A stretch of DNA of 64,000 nt from Antilocapra americana (GCA_007570785.1 ML661799.1:719598-783597); one strand, 5' to 3'. Shown: positions 1-10,975, counted from the first letter of the stretch. Made by a program: numbers and translations. Notes: generated by a model from the sequence alone, not told the origin.

Positions 1-1394
1 AACAAGTCTTTGGTATGTAAGGGAAGAAAACAGGCTGTGGATTCAACCGTGGCACCAGAATCAACCTGTAGATTCCCAAAGGAAATAGTTTTCCAGATAG
101 GTAAGTGCATCTTCCGAGATGTCTATGGATGTCTTCATCTGTCGTGGAAAATTGATGTCTGCTCTCTTACCTTGTGTAGTAGGATGTCCTAACCCACCCA
201 GCCAAGGATGGATTGCTGTTTGCAAAACCGGTGGGCTAGTGGCTTCTTTGTGAAAATTCAACACACAGCCACAGGAGAAGGATTAGGATCATTTAGTGGC
301 TGAGGGAAAATACATCACTTCTGATGTTGTTTGATCTGGGACTGGGGAGGGAAGGGGACTGGCTGAGTGGGCATACAGAGGATGGCAGGAATGGGGTCCC
401 CCTCCCTGCTCTTCCCATCAACCTGCTTGTTGAATAGCTGTGGGTTCCCTACCTATGCAGAGAGGGCTTAGGGCTGAAGGAACTGTGTTCTTAAAAGACT
501 CTGTGAGAGCCTGGACCCAAACGTGCAGGTGTTTCTAGAACCCTATCCCAGGCCTACCCAGACCGGATGCACTGAGTGTGCCGAGCATGAAGACTGGCCA
601 AAACCCTCTCAGGAGGGAATGGAAGAGCAGGGTTTTTATGAGGGCAGCAGAAGCAGTGGGGGAGATTCCAGGGTCTGAAATGCAGGAGACACACTCTAGG
701 GGGAGAGAGGTGTAGATGTGCAGGTGGAAGCTAAGAGTGTAGGTAATCCTGGCACTCATGACAATATCACCACACTTGCACCCACAACTACTGATGCCCT
801 CATCTTGATTTGTTTCCTGATGTAAATGAATATTTCTCTTAACTTATCACACTTTGGTTTCTTACTGATCAGAAGCAGTGTCCATTTAGTCTGGTGGCAG
901 TTTCCCAAACTGGTGGCAGTTTCCCAGTCTTTGAGCCAAGAGACTCTGAGAACCTCTGATGTAGCCTCTCTCTCCTTTTCTTTGGGTAAAACAGCACGGA
1001 ATACTAATTCAGAAGTAAACTGGAATATTATACTTTAAAACAAACTTTTCTAGAAATACTTCCCCGGTGATATCCTGAGAGAAGGTAGTCATACCTTGGA
1101 GTTCATTCAACACTTGGTCAGAAATTTATTGGCTAAGGAATACAGTAGAAGTGATCTCCTGGCTCCCCATAGAGATCTGGCCCTCTTCTTCACTTTTGAC
1201 TAGCTGATTGCGTGAGAACTAAGATCTTGAGATGTTATCTGACTGTGGCATTGCTCAGAAGTGGCCGAGCACAACCCCCTGACTGCCTCTGCTTTTACCT
1301 ATATGCAAATGATCGATGGCGAGGTTAGAGGGGCCTTCAGAACACCTGAGATCAGAATCAGTCCCCAAGCTGTGGGCCAATTGTCATGGTGATT
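1..1394. other. TMIGD3 3' flank, no gene seen
   Basis: The first ~1.4 kb shows only short chance ORFs. The stretch around 1125-1394 may be TMIGD3 3' UTR on the minus strand. I recognise no young repeats here. Confidence 0.5.
1125..1130 (-). promoter_or_regulatory. TMIGD3: Alternative poly(A) signal AATAAA, TMIGD3
   Basis: A minus-strand AATAAA about 265 nt beyond the extended TMIGD3 stop. It is placed where a conventional 3' UTR could end. Use is not shown by sequence. Confidence 0.35.
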
Positions 1395-1513
1395 CTATAG
1401 TAGCATCATTTTATTTATGAACTTAATAAAAGAAATCTTCAGTCCCATCCGTTCAGTATGAGCCATTGCCTTTGGAGTCAGGACACGTGGAAGGGACTTC
1501 AAAGAGTTGTCTA
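1395..1513 (-). CDS. TMIGD3: TMIGD3 last coding exon with extended C-terminus
   Basis: Acceptor ATTTCCAACAAAG|TA (an A at position -3, so a little weak). At phase 1 it reads [19 protein letters not shown] then TERM, matching the human end peptide from memory at most positions. Human ends after the Met; here the next codon is GGA (1445..1443) and the frame runs 16 more residues to TAG at 1397..1395. AATAAA on the minus strand lies at 1415..1410, inside this extension. The protein has no neighbouring domain in this exon. Confidence 0.75.
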
Positions 1514-4500
1514 CTTTGTTGGAAATAGAAAAGGAGAATTGAATTGAGATTTATTGCCTACCTCTGCTGGGTGTTTCTGTAGCAAAAATGGCAAACTCTG
1601 TCATGGGGACATCAGAGGGGTCCAACACCAAAATTTGTTTTCAGGGTGAAAATCAGATATCATGATTTAAAGGACATCAGCTAGTTAGCAGCAAAGCTTA
1701 GTGCATGGGCCCTGCATTCAACTCTCACTAAGCTCTGGTGACATGAATGCAGCTGACCTCCTTCAGAGCCCAGAAGGGACCCTGCTTCAGGCTGCATGTT
1801 CCCATTGCCTGAGTGTGAGGAAGCTGGCTGTGACTAAACCAGATTGTACAATGCCCTGCTAGATAAGAATGAGGGTTGGGGTCCATTGCCTCAACTTATA
1901 TAGCAGCATGCATCTCTCCTTTAGAGTACATACAGTTGACAATTTCACTTGTGTGTGTGTATAAGCTTGTGTCTGAGATGGTTTGCCTACCTCCCACTCT
2001 ACATTATAAGCTCCATGAAGACAGATGCTATTTCTTTGACTCGGCTGTATATTCCAGAATCTGGTATGGTCATTGTTTATTGAATGAATTAATGAGTGAA
2101 TGAATAAAAAATCCTGGGGAGTATGGGGTCCTCAACTTATACGGAAGTAAACAGACAAGTAATAAGTTACCCTAGGTCATGCCTTAAAGACTTGAAAATG
2201 GTTTTTGCAAAAACCTAGACTCCAATTGTGTCCCAAAAGGAGTGTGTGTGTGCTTAGTCACTCAGTTATGTCCAACTCTTTTTGACCCCATGGACTGTAG
2301 CCCAACTCCAGTACTTTGGCCACCTGATGCGAAGAACTGACTCATTGGAAAAGACCCTGATGCTGGGAAAGATTGAAGGTGGGAGGAGAAGGGGACGACA
2401 GAGGATGAGATGGTTGGATGGCATCATTGACTCAATGGACATGAGTTTGAGTAAATTCTGGGAGTTGGTGATGGACAGGGAGGCCTGGTGTGCTGAGTCC
2501 ATGGGATTACAAAGAGTCAGACATGACAGCAACTGAACTAAACTGGACTGTAGCCCACCAGGCTCCTCCACCCATGGGATTCTCCAGGAAGAATATTGGA
2601 ATGGGTAGCCATTTCCTTCTCCAGGGGATCTTCCCAACGCAGGGACTAAAACCCAGGTCTCCTGCATTGCAAGCAGATTCTTTACTGTCTGAGACCCCTG
2701 GGAAGCCCCTCCAAAGGGTGTGATCTTAGGCAAAACCAAGCAAGATGTTGCTTTGTCTATATCCCACACCTCCACAGCTCTTAGATGGCAAAAAGCCAGG
2801 AAGACTATGGGAGCTGCTGCTTTGAGTTCTTAGGGCTCCTGCTCTGGCCCAGGAGCCAAATTATCACCGAGCTTTGGGTTTCAGATTTGTCTGGCTGTAG
2901 ACCCTTGTGTTTCATTAACAGATGTTTCTGGTTTGTTTGTGTTCTCTCATTCTCTAAAATGTTTTCTACATGTTCGTACCCAGAGGAGGAGGTCGGAGTC
3001 TGTTTTATAATTATGCCTACAGTCTCTCCATTGCCCAAGGTATTTCTGTGGCTTCTGAGCATAAAAACAAACCAAAACCTATTAGCCAACTAGAGGCACT
3101 TGCGTCTGATGCCATTTCTACCCTGTGTCCACTTGAGAGGTTAGCCGATTCCCCACAGGGTGGCCTTGGGGATTAATTCTGGCTTCTCTGAAGTGGCCCC
3201 ACAGGAAAGATGGGCATATATCTACGCACCCTCTTCTGAACACAGTTCCTGTGTTTAGGAACAGGGAGCCCTACAGGTCAGGGAGCAGTGGGTACAGAAC
3301 ACAAGATAGAAGAGTCGAGGAGGGAACTCACCAGTGGTGTGGGGCTCGCAGAAGCTTGGCTGGTTTTCTCGTTTCTCGTTAGGCCTTTACCTGTAATTGC
3401 CCAATGGAAGAAGGAGGCACAAAGCTTAAGGGTCACTCCTCCCGTGGTTCGAGGCCAGGCCTGAGGCCCTTGGGCTTGTCCTTTTCCACTCCCAACCACT
3501 CCCAGCCTTTCTTCTCAAGGAGACCTCTCTATGCCTGCTTGCCCAGGTGCCCCAGAAGCTCCCCAGTGTCTCAGTCCCCCTCTTCCCTGGTCTGCAACAT
3601 GCCTCCACAGTGCTTTCTGCCACCTCTCAGGGTGCCTTTGTGACCATGAAAAAGAATTGCCCTCAGCCCATGAGCAGGCTGCATGGGAATCCAGGGTAGG
3701 AGGAGGGTCACATTCACCCATTTGAGAACTGTTCCTTGACCCCTTTCATTTTCCCCAATTTCCACCACCCCTACCCCAAACTTCTACCTACCCCTTCTGT
3801 TTCTTTGGTTTCTCCTCCTTCTGGACAAACGACTGAATATGGAGATGAGCCCCAAGCCCGTGATCAGTATGCAAATGATGAGAATGGACATCCTGGAAGG
3901 AATCACAGACAGTATCCATATCTCTTGGAAGAAACCACGTTTAGATTCTCTGTTCAGGATCCCCTTTCCTGGGACCCATCCCCTCTCCCAGCCCCTGCTC
4001 CCACCCAGTTCCATCAGCCCCTGGAAACCAGATTATTTTAGAGCACCCATCTCCTCCAGATCACACATAGTCACACATGATTGGACCTGGAGTGGCTGTC
4101 TGACACCAAGCCAGGCCCAGCCCCCTCCTTGGAGACTAACATGGGACTGGGAGTCGGGGGAGGCGGTCTTAGGCAGGGGAACAGGGGGAAACTAAACTCA
4201 GCAGCTACAAGTGGATTATCTTCTCCCAGGGCAGGGGGAAAAAAAAAAGAAATATAAAAGGACAATGGGGAGAGAGAAGAAGCAAACACACAAAAGTGAA
4301 GCAGATTGAAGACAGAGATAAATCCTAATGATGCTCCCCATTTCTGAGGGTGGCCTCATCTCTGCCCCTGCATTTCATCAGATACTGCTTTCCCCTTATG
4401 ATGAAAGCTCCTCTTTAATCAAAATAGCCAGAGGGGCATTTTTGCTGCTTACGATCAAGAGTCCTAAACTGTATTCTTTCAAAAGGAAGCAACAGTCACC

Positions 4501-7500
4501 CTGAAGATGGATAGTTCCAGAGGAGAAACAATACACAGCTGGAAACTAGAGGGTGCAAACACACTGCCATGTTGCATTGTCACTGCCCACCCAAAGTCCA
4601 CTTGGCCCCTAAAGTCGCTCACCTGGAGTGATCTGCCTTGTGGACATCCTTGGAAGCCCTGCAGCTTCTGTTCTTGTTGCCTGATGGGTCTGCGTCAGAA
4701 AGGATTTGTTAAGAGTCAAATAAGGCCCAACCCCAGGCCCTTCCTTTGCCTTCTGCATCTCTGCACCTCTGCCTGTCCTTCGCTCAGTCTCCGGAGAGCG
4801 AGTGCCCTGGGTGAGTACTGGGTTAAGTTCACCTGCACAGGGCAGAGTGAGTGAAAGTCACTCAGTCGTGTCTGACTCTTTGCAACCCCATGGACTATAC
4901 CGTCCATGGAATTCTCCAGGCCAGAATACTGGAGTAGGTAGCTGTTCCCTTCTCCAGAGGATCTTCCCAACCCAGGGATTGAACTCAAGTCTCCCACATT
5001 GCAGGCAGATTCTTTTAAAGCTGAGCCAGCAAGGAAGCCCAAGAATACAGGGGATCTTTCCGACCCAGGATTTGAACCAAGGTCTCTTGCATTGCAGGCA
5101 GATTCTTTACCAACTGAGCTATCAGGGAAGCCTGCACAGGCAGAAGGCAGATGGAACAAGCCTTCTTGTTGGCTTGTTGGCTGAAATCCAACCCATACAC
5201 TGTTTGCCAAACCATATACCCTGCCATTGAGTTCCATGCACTGGGAGGAAGGGCACCTTTTCCAGATTTGCACAAAGGTTCTATGCTGACTAAATCTGGC
5301 CCTTGGTTAGAGAGGCTGACGGCTATGAGAGGGGACCATCAGAGGCACCAGAGGGCCAGTCCTGTCCTTAGGGAACTGATCAGTAGGTAAAATAATTGCC
5401 ACGTTGTGTTTCTGACACCTATCAAAACCCAGGAAGAGAGGGCGGCCATGGTCACCCGCCTTGCCCTCTGTGAGAAGATAGGGGCTGGGGTGTGCGTCTG
5501 CGTTTCATTTAAACTGAGGAGCTCAGTTAGGTGGGGCTTCTCTCATCCTGAGCCTAAAACTCAGGACAGACTACCCACTTAAGTAAAAGCAGAACCACAC
5601 AAAGTAGACACACAGCAGGTATGAAGGATATCACACTTTCAGTAAGATGTGTGCTGAAGAAATTACCAACTGGTCAAATGTGAGTAAGGCTCTCCAGTAT
5701 CAGGAGGAGGCTTCCCCAAGCCTCCCTTATGCCCTTTGCTGTTTTCCTACTGGCATTGCCCTCTGATGAAGCTAGAAAAAGATTTCCCTTCTAATTTTTG
5801 TTGATTTATTTTTGGCTGTACTAGGTCTTCATTGCTGTGAGGGCTTTCCTCTAACTGTGGCGAGCAGGGGCTACTCTTATTGAGGTGCATGGGCCTCTCA
5901 TTGTGATGGCTTCTCTTGTTGCAGAGTACTGGCTTCAGGGCTTGTAGGCTTAAGTAGCTGCAGTTCCAGGGCCACAGTCTGTGGGATCTTCCTAGACCAG
6001 GGATTGAACCCATGTCTCCTGCATTGGCAGGTGGATTCTTATCCACTGAGCCACCAGGGAGCCCAAGATATCCCTTCTAGAAATGGAAATAAGGAGAAGC
6101 CACAGGAGGAGGGAGAAAAAGGTAGAGCAATGTGCCTGAGAGAGGTTTTCTGGTGTAAAAGGAGGTTTTCAACATTGAACAGATGACTTTGGGGAGCAAA
6201 TGGAGCCCCTATCCCTTCCGCCTGGCCCAAAGGAGCAACATACTGGCTTAGACAGACTCGCCCCTCCAGGCTGCTCCACCCATGCCCTTCCAGCTGCCTC
6301 CACGGGCAAACTTTACCCCTTAAAAGAAAGCATTGACCTCTTGGACCATATTTATCTCTGTAAGTTATAAAATTATTTAAGTGGACAGTTTTTGAGGGTG
6401 CTTGCCCAGGTGCCTGTGTGCTTGCTAAGTTGCTTCAGTCATGTCCAGCTCTTTGTGACCCTATAGACTATAGCCCACGAAGCTCCTCTGTCCATGGGAT
6501 CCTCCAGGCAAGAATATTGGAGTGGTTGCCATTCCCTTCTCCAGGGCATCTTCCATACCCAGGAATTGAACCTGCAGCTGTTACGTCTCCTGCATTGACA
6601 GGTGGGTTCTTTACCACTAGTGCCACCTGGGAAGCCCGTCCAGGTGCCTAGACCACTTTTTACAGCCTCAGCCACCTCTCAGGAAGTGATTATTCAAGAT
6701 TCTAGTTCACAAGGCAAAGCTCTCACACTGTTGAGCAGCCCAAATCAGATGGCTGTGAGGGGAGAGAGGTTCTAAGAGCACCCTGGGGCCCAGGCACCCT
6801 CCTCTTCCCCTAAATTACCAGTTAATAATCAGCGCCATCAGCAGCCACCCAGCTCTGGAGGGAGGGAGGGACCAGGTTAACCCAGAGAACCGAGTTGGTG
6901 CTCAATGAATATTTATCTCAGCAGCTCCCACCCTCCGCTATGGGTCACCCCCAGCTAGACCCCCAACAGGTTCCTTACCTTGCCCGGACCAGAAGTTGTT
7001 GGCGATGGCTCTTCTGTCATCAGTCACAACCAGCTCTGTAAAGTCCATGTCATCTCTGGCAAAGTCACGCTGGATGCCACACCAGTACCAGCCCGTATCC
7101 TCCTTGGTCAGGCAGGACACAGTGACAATGAGTTGACTCCCTGTGTCCCTCAGGGCTACGCGGTCAGTGCTGTTGGGTGTGAAGGCGATGACGCTGCAGT
7201 AGTCCCGGAAATAGCCTCGGCACCAGTACTTGGGGTGGTCCTTATAGTGGGTGTCATAGTTGCAGATGGCAGAAGCTGTGTCCAGCACAAAGCTTTCCTT
7301 GGCCTTCTGGTCCATGACCATGGCATCTGTGAAAACACACACAGACCAACACCTTCATTCTTTTAAACACATCTCAGCCCCTGTATCCTGGAGGAAAATT
7401 AATAAAAAGCATCGGAGGCAGATTTTTGCCTGTTTGGGGGTTGGCAACTAACTATTAGAGGTCGAACAGTGTTCCCCTAAAATTGATATGTTAAAGTGGT

Positions 7501-9760
7501 AACCACCCAGTGCTTTTTTAAAAAATCCTATTTATTTATTTTTGGCTGTGCTGGGTCTTCACTGTTACATGTGGACTTTCTTTAGTTGCAGTGAACGGGG
7601 GCTACTCTCTAGTGGAGGTTGCTTCTCACTGTGGTGGCTTCTCTTGTCGTGGAGCAGGGGCTCTAGGGCTTGCAGACTTCGGTAGTTTCAGCTCCCAGGC
7701 TCTAGAGCACAGGCTCAAGAGTTGCGGCCCACAGGCTTCATTGCTTCATAGCACTTGTGACCTTCCCAGATGAGGCATTCAACCCGTGTCTCCTGCATTG
7801 GCAGGTGGATTCTTAACTACTGAGTCACCGTGGAAGCCCCACTCGGTACTTTAGAATGTGACTGTATTTGGATTTAGAGCCTTTAAAGAGGTAATGAAGT
7901 TAAAGTAGGGTTATTAGCATAGGACCCCAATCCAATCTGACTGGTGTCCTAATAGAAAAGATCAGGACACAGACAACAGAGGGACGACCACGGGGACGGT
8001 GAGAAGGTGGTCCTCTGCAAGCCAAGGAGAGAGATCTCAGAAGAAACCAAACCTGCTGACACCTTGATCTTGGACTTCTAGCCTCCATCACTGTAAGGAA
8101 ACAAATGTCTGTTGTTGAAGCCACACAGTCTGGGTTTGTTACAGGAGGCCTAGCCAACCAACAGAGCAAACCTGGAGAATTTTTCCCTGCTCCAAGAGCA
8201 GGTAAAATAAGTATGCCCCTCTGAAAGACTTTAGGAAGCCACTCATGTTGCTTGGGGGGGAGGGTTGAAGAGCCTGAGGCTTACTGTTAGTAGATTCTGT
8301 AGGAGACCCTAGCTCCCCCCTCCCCGCCCCACTTCACCTTGGCACCCTTGAAAGGAAAGTAAGGAGGTTTGAGACAGAAACAAACTCACAGACATAGGAA
8401 ATACTCACAGACATAGTTACCAAAGGGGAAAGGACAGGGGGAGAAAAAAATTAGGAGTTTGGGACTAGCAGATACACACTACCATATATATATAAACAGA
8501 GAAACAACAAAGACCTATTGTGTAGCACAGAATTATATTGAGTAACTTGTAATAACCTATAATGAAAAAGAATATATATATATGTGTGTGTGTGTGTGTG
8601 TTCCCTTAGTTGCTCAGTTGTGTCCAGCTCTTTGCGACCCCATGGACTGTAGCCTGCCAAGCTTCTCTGTCCATGGGATTCTCCAGGCAAGAATACTGGA
8701 GTGGGTTGCCATGCCCTCTTCCAGGTGATCTTCCCAACCCAGGGATTGAAGCTTGAGATGCTGCATTGCATGCAGATTCTTTACTGCTGAGCCACCAGGG
8801 AAGCCCCAAATCAACCATACTTCAATAAAAAAATTTTTTTAATTAAAAAAAAAAGAAAAAGTAAGGCAGTTTGGAGGCTTCTGCTGGCTGCACAGGGCTG
8901 AAGACAGAGACATCCGGTTCTGTTCTATCCTCAGGGGCTAAGAACTTCATGCTTCCTCTGTGCTAGGCCAGCGTGGGCACCTCTGTCGTTTCAAGATGTT
9001 GCATAAAAAGGAAGTCACGCAGGCCTCATCCAGCTTGACGGTGGCTGGGGAAGTGTCTAACCAAGGAGATGAGATGGCTAAGAGAGCCCAGCCCTCCCTT
9101 AGCCTTCTAGATACCCACTGGGGCCCCTCAGTGCTGCCTCCAGAGTAGCCTGCAGTGGGTGTGACCAACCCACAGAGCAGGCTCATGTCTTGATGTCACT
9201 TGACAGGCTATGATACTTTGTTCTCATATGGACCCCATGAGAAAGATCATGTGATAATCAGTTTGCCAGCCTGGATGCTGACCCAGAGAGAGGTGCAGTA
9301 ACTTCAGAGATCACAAGGCTGGAGGAGGGCAGAGCTGGGGCCAGCCTGGTCCTCTGACCTTCTCATCTTTGAGGTGAGGTATGTGCAGAAAGTGGGAAGC
9401 CCTGTCCTCATATATCAGCACAAATATTTTCAAAGGAAGAAGGGGAAAGAGAAGGGGAACTTACACTGAGAATACAGGGCCCTCATTTTAGCTGAGGGTT
9501 TCAAATTCCCCACAACCCTTTTATCAGATTGAAGAACAAGGACTAATTTGGACAAGATCTATTATTTCACTACCTTTTATTTTCCCATCCGGCTCCTTTG
9601 GTGTCTTGCACTAATAAGCAGGAACTCCAGGTAGGAAAGGAAAAGCGCTAAGTTTAGGGTTAAGATGCACAGCATCTGGGAAGCTCGGAAGCCTGGAGAT
9701 GATCCTTCCCCATCTCTTACCTGAAAAGACAGTCAAAGAGACCAGAAGGAAGAGCCTCAT
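1395..9760 (-). CDS. TMIGD3: TMIGD3, transmembrane and immunoglobulin domain containing 3 (5 coding exons, spliced)
   Basis: Spliced gene: 9760..9721, 7326..6979, 4689..4623, 3892..3792, 1513..1395 join to 675 nt, 224 codons plus stop, with every junction in phase (1,1,2,1). Predicted protein: signal peptide 1-13, V-set Ig domain about 14-117 of the CD300/pIgR-like kind (Cys35/Cys96 pair, extra Cys49/Cys57, EDTGWYWCG motif, N-glycosylation site Asn65), a stalk 118-152, one membrane helix 153-171 and a basic tail starting [10 protein letters not shown]. It should be a type I surface protein; its ligand is not apparent from sequence. Human TMIGD3 isoforms are reported to share a 5' exon with ADORA3, and the arrangement here fits that (same strand, ADORA3 exon 1 upstream, compatible phase). 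The exon assembly uses visible GT/AG signals plus similarity to the human protein recalled from memory, not a search. The C-terminus is longer than human (see findings). Confidence 0.88.
1410..1415 (-). promoter_or_regulatory. TMIGD3: Poly(A) signal AATAAA, TMIGD3
   Basis: A minus-strand AATAAA (TTTATT on the plus strand), 28 bases past the end of the human-equivalent last codon but 13 bases before the extended stop codon. A second minus-strand AATAAA at 1130..1125 could serve instead and would leave a normal 3' UTR of about 250 nt. Confidence 0.5.
1985..2110 (+). repeat. L2-like LINE fragment
   Basis: Has the typical L2 3'-end wording (ATTATAAGCTCCATGAAGAC, then a GAATGAATTAATGAGTGAAT tail). 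Lies in the last TMIGD3 intron. Confidence 0.45.
2242..2708 (-). repeat. Bov-tA SINE split by a BovB fragment
   Basis: The outer parts (2242-2304 and 2544-2708) form one minus-strand Bov-tA SINE, ending in GGGAAGCCCC. A BovB piece lies in the middle between two copies of TGGACTGTAGCCCA. Confidence 0.85.
2305..2543 (+). mobile_element. BovB LINE 3' fragment inserted in the SINE
   Basis: A 5'-truncated BovB end; the plus-strand translation shows the terminal BovB peptide ([20 protein letters not shown], later [14 protein letters not shown]). It is flanked by a 14-bp target-site duplication, TGGACTGTAGCCCA, at 2291-2304 and 2544-2557. The fragment ends in ACTG-type repeats, the usual BovB tail. 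Confidence 0.88.
3792..3892 (-). CDS. TMIGD3: TMIGD3 transmembrane exon
   Basis: Acceptor GTGATTCCTTCCAG|G before 3892; donor AGGG|GTAGGT after 3792. The first G completes an Arg codon split after the stalk exon, then [19 protein letters not shown] forms the single membrane helix, followed by [14 protein letters not shown] as a cytosolic stop-transfer run. Reading through the donor would end after two more codons at TAG (3786..3784), so an unspliced mRNA would give a short-tailed form. Confidence 0.85.
4623..4689 (-). CDS. TMIGD3: TMIGD3 stalk exon
   Basis: A 67-nt exon, too short to show as an ORF. Acceptor CTTTCTGACGCAG, donor CTCCAG|GTGAGC. Entered at phase 1 it reads [20 protein letters not shown] then HS, leaving AG for the next exon. 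It matches the human stalk peptide as I remember it at most positions and joins both neighbours without breaking frame. One cysteine (139) could form an interchain bond. The exon lies just upstream (minus strand) of a Bov-A2 SINE in the preceding intron. Confidence 0.8.
4848..5132 (-). repeat. Bov-A2 SINE (two Bov-A units)
   Basis: Minus orientation; a tandem pair of related units, each carrying GGATCTTCC...GCAGATTCTTT and ending GGGAAGCC or similar. Lies in the TMIGD3 intron between the Ig and stalk exons. Confidence 0.85.
5795..6064 (-). repeat. CHR-type tRNA-derived SINE
   Basis: Minus orientation: begins ATTTATTTTTGGCTGTACT and ends with TATCCACTGAGCCACCAGGG, the signature of the artiodactyl CHR family. 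Confidence 0.8.
6414..6637 (-). repeat. Bov-tA SINE
   Basis: Minus orientation; flanked by a perfect 10-bp duplication CCAGGTGCCT (6406-6415 and 6640-6649). It lies about 340 bp from the TMIGD3 Ig exon. Confidence 0.88.
6979..7326 (-). CDS. TMIGD3: TMIGD3 V-set immunoglobulin exon
   Basis: A 348-nt phase 1-1 exon, the classic symmetry of an Ig-domain exon. The acceptor TTTTCACAG precedes 7326 and the donor CAAG|GTAAGG follows 6979. It encodes residues 14-129, starting [16 protein letters not shown]. Features of the CD300/pIgR-type V-set are visible: first core cysteine in [17 protein letters not shown] with two further cysteines, [19 protein letters not shown] holding the final core cysteine, and TELVVTDD as the last strand. 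One NST glycosylation sequon lies at 65-67. No stop or frameshift is seen. Confidence 0.93.
7455..8165 (+). repeat. Old mammalian LTR fragment, split by a CHR SINE
   Basis: The parts at 7455-7519 and 7838-8165 together read like an ancient MaLR/ERVL-type LTR (ATTTGGATTTAGAGCC, TTGATCTTGGACTTCTAGCC, TGAAGCCACACAGTCTGGG). Exact family not pinned. A CHR SINE interrupts it. No viral genes are present. Confidence 0.55.
7520..7837 (-). repeat. CHR-type SINE inside old LTR
   Basis: Minus orientation: ATTTATTTATTTTTGGCTGT at the start and TTAACTACTGAGTCACCGTG near the end. Younger than the LTR that it splits. Confidence 0.78.
8440..8855 (+). repeat. L1 3' end carrying a Bov-tA insertion
   Basis: L1 tail wording (CAGATACACACTACCATATA, then AATCAACCATACTTCAATAA and an A-rich end) is interrupted at a TG microsatellite by a minus-strand Bov-tA at about 8603-8806. 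Confidence 0.75.
8603..8806 (-). repeat. Bov-tA SINE in L1 tail
   Basis: Minus orientation, complete from the GTTGCTCAGTTGTGTCC end to CCACCAGGGAAGCCCC, sitting directly after (TG)n. Confidence 0.85.
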
Positions 9761-9827
9761 GACTGGAAAGAAGTGAATCTTCAACTGGGATGACCAGATG
9801 GACCCAGCGGCCTTAGGAATCCTGGAT
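9721..9827 (-). CDS. TMIGD3: TMIGD3 signal-peptide exon
   Basis: The acceptor is a pyrimidine-rich tract ending TTTAAACAG just upstream of 9827; the donor is CAG|GTAAGAG at 9721/9720. The ATG at 9760 begins [13 protein letters not shown], a typical short signal peptide; the last G starts a split codon completed by the Ig exon. Upstream of the ATG the frame stays open for 22 codons back to the acceptor, beginning SRIPK and ending HFFPV. I recall a similar stretch in human TMIGD3, which argues that this part is translated in a longer isoform. The exon starts at phase 2, matching the ADORA3 exon 1 donor. Confidence 0.85.
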
Positions 9828-10840
9828 CTGTTTAAAGGAAACAGATATCTTTGAGTTGAAGATGCTTTCATCCTATTTGGAGAGACCAGGGAAAAGAAGG
9901 ACCAACCAGTTGACCCAAGAAGTGCTGCTATGTACAGATATCCCCGTTGTACACTGCACAAGGGCACTTCATCAGAGGGAAGCCATTTGCAGACATAAAC
10001 TTACTTATAAAGTGATAAAATTCTGGGCTTCCTGGTAGAGCCCAAAACACAGAGGAGCTCTCCCTCCTGGGTACATCCGCTCTGGCACACAAGGCACACT
10101 CAGAAGGACACATGAATCCAAACCATCACTGGCACACATTCGTCTATGCAACTATGCCGTGTCCTGCAGAATGGTCCAGGTACCATCCAAGGTCAGGCCT
10201 CTTGTCTTATTCACCACTCTTGGAGGCCCAATTCCTATTTCGCTGAGAGGAAGACCAATAAAGAGATTCATAACTAATCTGCCTTCCAGGAGAACACTGT
10301 AGCCTCATCCAGGGAATGTGGCTAGAGGGTAGAGCCTGAAGCAGACATGCTGGCAACCGGAGCATGTGAGCAGGTGAAAGTGTGGGTTCTGGGGCACCAA
10401 TAGCCAGGCTGCAGCCTACAGACATCTTGAAAGCCTTCTTGGACACATCAAGGCTGTCTGTGTGACAGATGCTTCCCCTGATTCTACATGGGACCCATAT
10501 GGTCTGGCCACTGATTTTTAAAGTTTGAATTATGGAACCACACTCAGGTGAATTTAAGCTGAATGCTTATGTATCACACCCAGAGCTAACACTTCTCATC
10601 AAGGGTTGGATGTGGTGATTGTCCAGGTTTTCAATAATGTCCTCTCCTGACCAAGGAGAGCCTTTCTCTATTCACACCAAGTCAGCACTGGACCAGCAGC
10701 AGCCCTGCATCATGGGAGGGGTTTTGCTTATATTGCCTCATTTATTCCTCATGGAACCTTTGTGAGGTCAACAATTAAACTGCCAGGGGGACAAAATGAA
10801 GCATCACTCTATAGATTCAAAGGAGCTTGAGAGACATACT
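9828..10840. other. Region upstream of the TMIGD3 signal exon, no gene seen
   Basis: Repeat-poor DNA that is intronic if transcripts start in ADORA3 exon 1, or holds a local TMIGD3 promoter otherwise. I see no convincing TATA box or exon. Confidence 0.35.
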
Positions 10841-10844
10841 CCTT

Positions 10845-10975
10845 AGAGGAGGGCACAGCAGCCCACTCCAGTATTCTTTCCTGGAGAATCCCATGGACAG
10901 AGGAGCCTGGTGGGCTACAGTCCATAGGACAGCAAAGAGTCAGACAGGACTGATGCAACTGAGCATGCATGCAAG
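10845..10975 (+). repeat. Partial Bov-tA SINE
   Basis: Only the 3' half is present, from GCCCACTCCAGTATTCTTTC to TGATGCAACTGAGC. Confidence 0.75.

Noticed and set aside
3278..3499. Last exon of TMIGD3 near 3440 (peptide [10 protein letters not shown] resembles the human tail)
   Set aside because: Poor acceptor and only a few matching residues; the exon at 1513..1395 matches far better and in the right phase.
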